Under the pieces are notes generated by a model. The model was given only the letters and a program-made list of their open reading frames with translations, was not told the DNA's origin and ran no database searches. A stretch of DNA of 64,000 nucleotides from JAXMAR01 sp046350295 (GTDB lineage Bacteria; Planctomycetota; Planctomycetia; Gemmatales; Gemmataceae). The DNA lies in NCBI GenBank assembly GCA_046350295.1, contig JAXMAR010000041.1:1-64000 (forward strand), given 5' to 3'. This document shows positions 61,901-64,000 of the stretch, in pieces (position 1 is the first letter of the stretch; every line of letters starts with the position of its first letter). Both the position numbers and the translations under genes were made by a program.

Positions 61901-64000
61901 TCCTCGGCGCCGCACTCAATAACGGCACGCCTGCCTTCTTCATGAAGGGCTTGCTCGATGAGGCGGCCGTCTCCAGCCGAGCGCTTTCCGCTGCCGAGAT
62001 CAAGGCCATTTACGACTCCGGGAGCGCCGGCAAAGGGCAGACCGCGATCGGCGGCTACAGGCGCTCGGTGACCGTGCGCGCCACCGATGGCGTCGCCGCG
62101 TTCGACACGAAGTCCTTCTCGATCCAGGTCGCCTCTCTTTGGGTGGGCGGGTCCGGCGATTGGAACACCACCGCCAACTGGTCGAACAACACGCTTCCCG
62201 GTGCAAATGATGACGTCTACATCAGCGTCGCTGGTACTCAGACCGTCACCCATTCCAGTGGCTCGCACACTGTCCGCAGCATCTACAGCGACGAGAACTT
62301 CACGGTCTCCGGCGGCACGCTCACCGTCAACGGCGACATGACGATCAACGGCAACCTGTCCATCACGGGCGGCACGCTTGTCGTCAACGGCACGCTCAAG
62401 GTGACCGGCACGTTCAGCGCCAGCGCGGGAACGTTGAAGAACGCGACCGTGACGACAACCAGCCTCTTCGATGTACTCAACGACATCACCCTCGACGGCG
62501 TGACCCTGGGCGTCAACACGACCCTGGAGACCGGGGCGCAGGTGACGGTGCTGAACAACCTGACGCTGGCGAACAACATCCTCCTGCGTCTGGTGCGTAA
62601 CGACAACAACGGAGCCAACACGGGCAGCGACGTGGGCCTGAACTTCTCCGGCGGCGCCCAGACCCTGGGCGGGACGGGCACGGTCGAGTTGTTCAGCAAC
62701 GTCACGTTCAACAATAGCACGCCCAACCTGAACACGCGGCTGCGTCCCACCAGCGGCAGCTTGGCCATCGGCGTCGGCGTCACGGTCCAGATTGCAAGTA
62801 ACTCCGGCGGAGTGACAGTTGGGGACGCGACGCTCCCGCTGACCATCGCCGGCACGGTCTTGGCCCAGTCCTCGGGTCAAACGCTGGCGGTGACCGGCTC
62901 CAGCGTGAGCAACACCGGCACGGTCCGCGTCATAGGTTCCGGAGTGCTTCAGCTTGCCGTGACCCCGACGAATTTCTCCGGCAGCACGCTCACCGGCGGC
63001 TCGTGGGAAGCCTCGGCGGGGGGCACGCTGCGCGTGCCGCTGTCCTCGACCATCACGACCAACGCCGCATCCATCGTCCTCGACGGCGCCTCCTCCAACT
63101 TCTACCGCGACGCCGGCACGACCAAAGCCCTCGTCGGCCTCGCCACCAACACCGGCACGCTGACCCTCGCGAACGGCTACGTCCTCGTGACGACCTCCGA
63201 CATCGCCAACCAGGGCACGCTGAACATCGACACGACCAGCAAGCTGCAGACCGGCCTGGCGAACCAGGTCAGCTTGTGGTCCGGCGAAGGCAATGCGAAC
63301 GACTCGGTGGATGGGAATACTGGAACCTTGACAAATGGCGCCACGGCGACCGCGACGGGGCGCCTGGGGCAGGCGCTCAGTTTCGACGGCGTCAACGATT
63401 ACGTCAACGTACCGGATGCCAACAATCTCGATCTCTCGGGTGGCTCGTTCACCATTTCCGCTTGGATCAAGCCCGCTGCCACGGGCTCCACCTATCAAGT
63501 GATCGCCGACAAATCCCTGGATAACACCAGTCTGGACTACGATCTGGCGCTGAATGGCTCCTTGCAGGTCCAGTTCTGGTCGCGCAATCTCTCGAATTCG
63601 CTGATCAGCCCCGCCGTGTCTGCCGGTGTCTGGACCCATGTCGCGATCGCTGAAGACATTGGAGCGACGCCCGTCGAGTCGGCGCGGCTTCGCTTGTATG
63701 TCAACGGCGTCCTGGTTGACTCGGCCGCGACGGTTGCAGGCAGCGCGGTTACGAACGCGGCGAGTCTGCTCATCGGGGCGCGTCACAACACGGGCGGATC
63801 CTCGATCCTCCAGTACTTCGGAGGCCTGATCGACGAAGCGTCGATCTACAGTCGCGCCCTCACTTCCGCCGAAATCGCCTCCATCGCCTCCGCCGATACC
63901 GTCACCCAGACCGCCGGCACGACCAACCTCGGCACGGGCGGCATCCTCCACGGCGGCATCGACCTGCAAGGGGGGCTCCTCAAGGGCTCGGGGACCGTGC
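58942..64000 (+). CDS. Giant exported delta-60/LamG surface protein (3' end outside window)
   Basis: At least 1686 residues from MSLNPFARKNGHKK, running off the right edge with no stop. Residues 1-40 are basic with the LExR-type motif RLQVESLESRITPSAV, the planctomycete export signal. Then come an immunoglobulin-like region (about 40-190), the beginning of a LamG domain (DAVSWWTGD), seven delta-60 repeats (59622-60830), the rest of LamG 1 (GKVGQALSFDG), LamG 2 (AVSWWKAEGNASD, about 61400-62030), a beta-helix-like region starting SLWVGGSGDWNTTANWSNN, and LamG 3 (QVSLWSGEGNAND, about 63260-63880). It probably sits on the cell surface and binds glycans. The opposite-strand 1492-codon frame is a shadow. 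Confidence 0.93.
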   Translation, partial: MSLNPFARKNGHKKTAPRKQQRARLQVESLESRITPSAVTTDRPDYHVGENVLITGTGFQPGETIELQVIHTDGQPDLDAGHAPWQIVEGGSGDLDGLNDGNFQTTWVVTPDSAHSMLRLTAVGLTSGFTAQADFTDGPVLSPINSQVINKGGTLQLTASASGGSGTITYGLDSAPAGATMNSSTGAFSWTAPPTDAVSWWTGDTLAGGQAVDAATGGTGTFTSSNPIDDTFAGSGHAATDVRGFNDVGHAVVVDSAGRSYVAGSSASGAAAASDDFVITRYTAAGVLDTTFGSGGSVITDFAGLQDEGQGMVIDSAGRLYVAGHTYNGSNWDFALARYTTSGVLDSTFGSGGKVTTDFAGRDDLSYGAIALDASGRVFVGGYTFDGVSPTFSIACYTSAGVLDSTFGAGGKVTTDINTQYERINALTVDSSGRIVAVGFANNNTDFALARYTAAGALDSTFGSGGIVVSDFSGAGRDDGGWAVTIDSSGNILVAGNVSNGSNTDFALARYTAAGVLDSSFGSGGKVSTDFTGHDDQAYGVAVDGTGKIVVAGYSANGSNNDFAVARYTSAGALDTTFASAGKITTDFAGRDDSGFGMTLDASGRIVVAGATSNGANLDLAVARYLDSAPATATGKVGQALSFDGRGNLNTNLTVNYATGVTFDAWVKTTASAGMIMAGGGGDSTKNGMSLFIQGGLATLYGSRSTSGVQNFLIQGGSAINDGAWHHLAATWTGDATANGVKLYVDGALVAQATANGSITGGNDSTPLYLGGHGTIAHTKLVGAIDEADVFRRVLSATEIQAIYASANEGKGPLTTPTDAVSWWKAEGNASDSSGANSGALTNGATTAPGRIGQAFSFDGVDDYVSVPNAANLNPTSAISVDAWVSVSSTGTFQYFVNKFNHNGGSADDSYTLGALANGNIRWQIDTNNGGVQDNILDTTGVNIYDGKFHHLAGTYDGSTMRLYVDGTQVASRSAAGPIMTTSTNVLLGAALNNGTPAFFMKGLLDEAAVSSRALSAAEIKAIYDSGSAGKGQTAIGGYRRSVTVRATDGVAAFDTKSFSIQVASLWVGGSGDWNTTANWSNNTLPGANDDVYISVAGTQTVTHSSGSHTVRSIYSDENFTVSGGTLTVNGDMTINGNLSITGGTLVVNGTLKVTGTFSASAGTLKNATVTTTSLFDVLNDITLDGVTLGVNTTLETGAQVTVLNNLTLANNILLRLVRNDNNGANTGSDVGLNFSGGAQTLGGTGTVELFSNVTFNNSTPNLNTRLRPTSGSLAIGVGVTVQIASNSGGVTVGDATLPLTIAGTVLAQSSGQTLAVTGSSVSNTGTVRVIGSGVLQLAVTPTNFSGSTLTGGSWEASAGGTLRVPLSSTITTNAASIVLDGASSNFYRDAGTTKALVGLATNTGTLTLANGYVLVTTSDIANQGTLNIDTTSKLQTGLANQVSLWSGEGNANDSVDGNTGTLTNGATATATGRLGQALSFDGVNDYVNVPDANNLDLSGGSFTISAWIKPAATGSTYQVIADKSLDNTSLDYDLALNGSLQVQFWSRNLSNSLISPAVSAGVWTHVAIAEDIGATPVESARLRLYVNGVLVDSAATVAGSAVTNAASLLIGARHNTGGSSILQYFGGLIDEASIYSRALTSAEIASIASADTVTQTAGTTNLGTGGILHGGIDLQGGLLKGSGTV
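59622..60830 (+). repeat. Seven tandem delta-60 repeats in the giant surface protein
   Basis: Units of about 52-60 residues with the pattern STFGSGGKVTTDFAG, then a variable part, then DSSGRIVVAG and FALARYTAAGVLD. Seven units are counted; the last is shortened at its C-terminal end. The repeats resemble the delta-60 family (TIGR02608) of bacterial surface proteins, which may fold as beta-propeller-like blades. Confidence 0.85.

Noticed and set aside
59491..63969. 1492-codon minus-strand open frame
   Set aside because: It lies entirely opposite the giant plus-strand surface protein, whose frame shows delta-60 and LamG repeats. The minus frame has no family features and is rich in V, G, R, A and D, as expected for the reverse complement of biased codons.

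Overview
The window is about 64 kb of GC-rich bacterial chromosome, most likely from a planctomycete (Gemmata-like Planctomycetota). The evidence for this is a BlaI/M56 regulator-peptidase pair, a DUF1571 lipoprotein, two exported proteins with an N-terminal LExR-type motif (ESLESR, ELETR), a DUF5681-type protein, and a multi-domain LamG/delta-60 surface protein. Assignment is from protein style only; no rRNA is present.

Layout. (1) 0-16.7 kb, mostly housekeeping: BlaI-type repressor and M56 peptidase with a clear tandem-dyad operator, a GNAT enzyme, a decayed ISKra4-type transposase, a PIN toxin-antitoxin pair, alaS, larC, a metallophosphoesterase, a FAD oxidoreductase, lgt with an internal PDZ-like insert, a MoxR ATPase and an HpcH/HpaI aldolase. 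(2) 17.0-38.8 kb: one long minus-strand exopolysaccharide locus, with many start/stop codons overlapping. Transcription order is Wzz-like protein, PglF/WbpM-type dehydratase, tandem GT4 fusion, GT4, Wzx flippase, Wzy-like polymerase, two GT4s, UDP-sugar epimerase, initiating sugar-phosphate transferase, FemAB/GNAT protein, ATP-grasp ligase, FAD oxidoreductase, DegT aminotransferase, a repeat-bearing lipoprotein and a Wza-like export lipoprotein. The gene set suggests a Wzx/Wzy polymer containing a 4-amino-4,6-dideoxy sugar, possibly carrying amino-acid or acyl groups. (3) 39.1-46.2 kb: groES with a response regulator, a DUF1571 lipoprotein, secreted and membrane proteins of unknown role, a matrixin-like protease whose parts are in permuted order, and a C45-type acyltransferase.

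(4) 46.3-58.45 kb: a 12-kb integrated element. A tyrosine integrase overlaps tRNA-Glu(CTC), and an 18-bp copy of the tRNA 3' end recurs at 58431, followed by a T-run. Cargo is a small HTH regulator, a truncated serine recombinase, a decayed IS630, an IS with 25-bp ends and a 17-bp target duplication that splits an otherwise coherent small gene, a membrane protein, and a minus-strand pair made of a frameshifted zinc-ribbon/HEAT membrane protein and a helicase-type restriction enzyme coupled by TGATG. The restriction ORF runs by frameshift into what looks like a methyltransferase tail, so the system is probably broken. (5) 58.9 kb to the end: a giant plus-strand surface protein that runs off the window. 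A 1492-codon open frame on the opposite strand is only its shadow.

I see no CRISPR array, phage structural module or rRNA. The items most worth a second look are the permuted matrixin, the HEAT/restriction pair, the tRNA-Glu island with its nested insertions, the amino-sugar polymer locus, and the delta-60 cassette placed inside a LamG domain.
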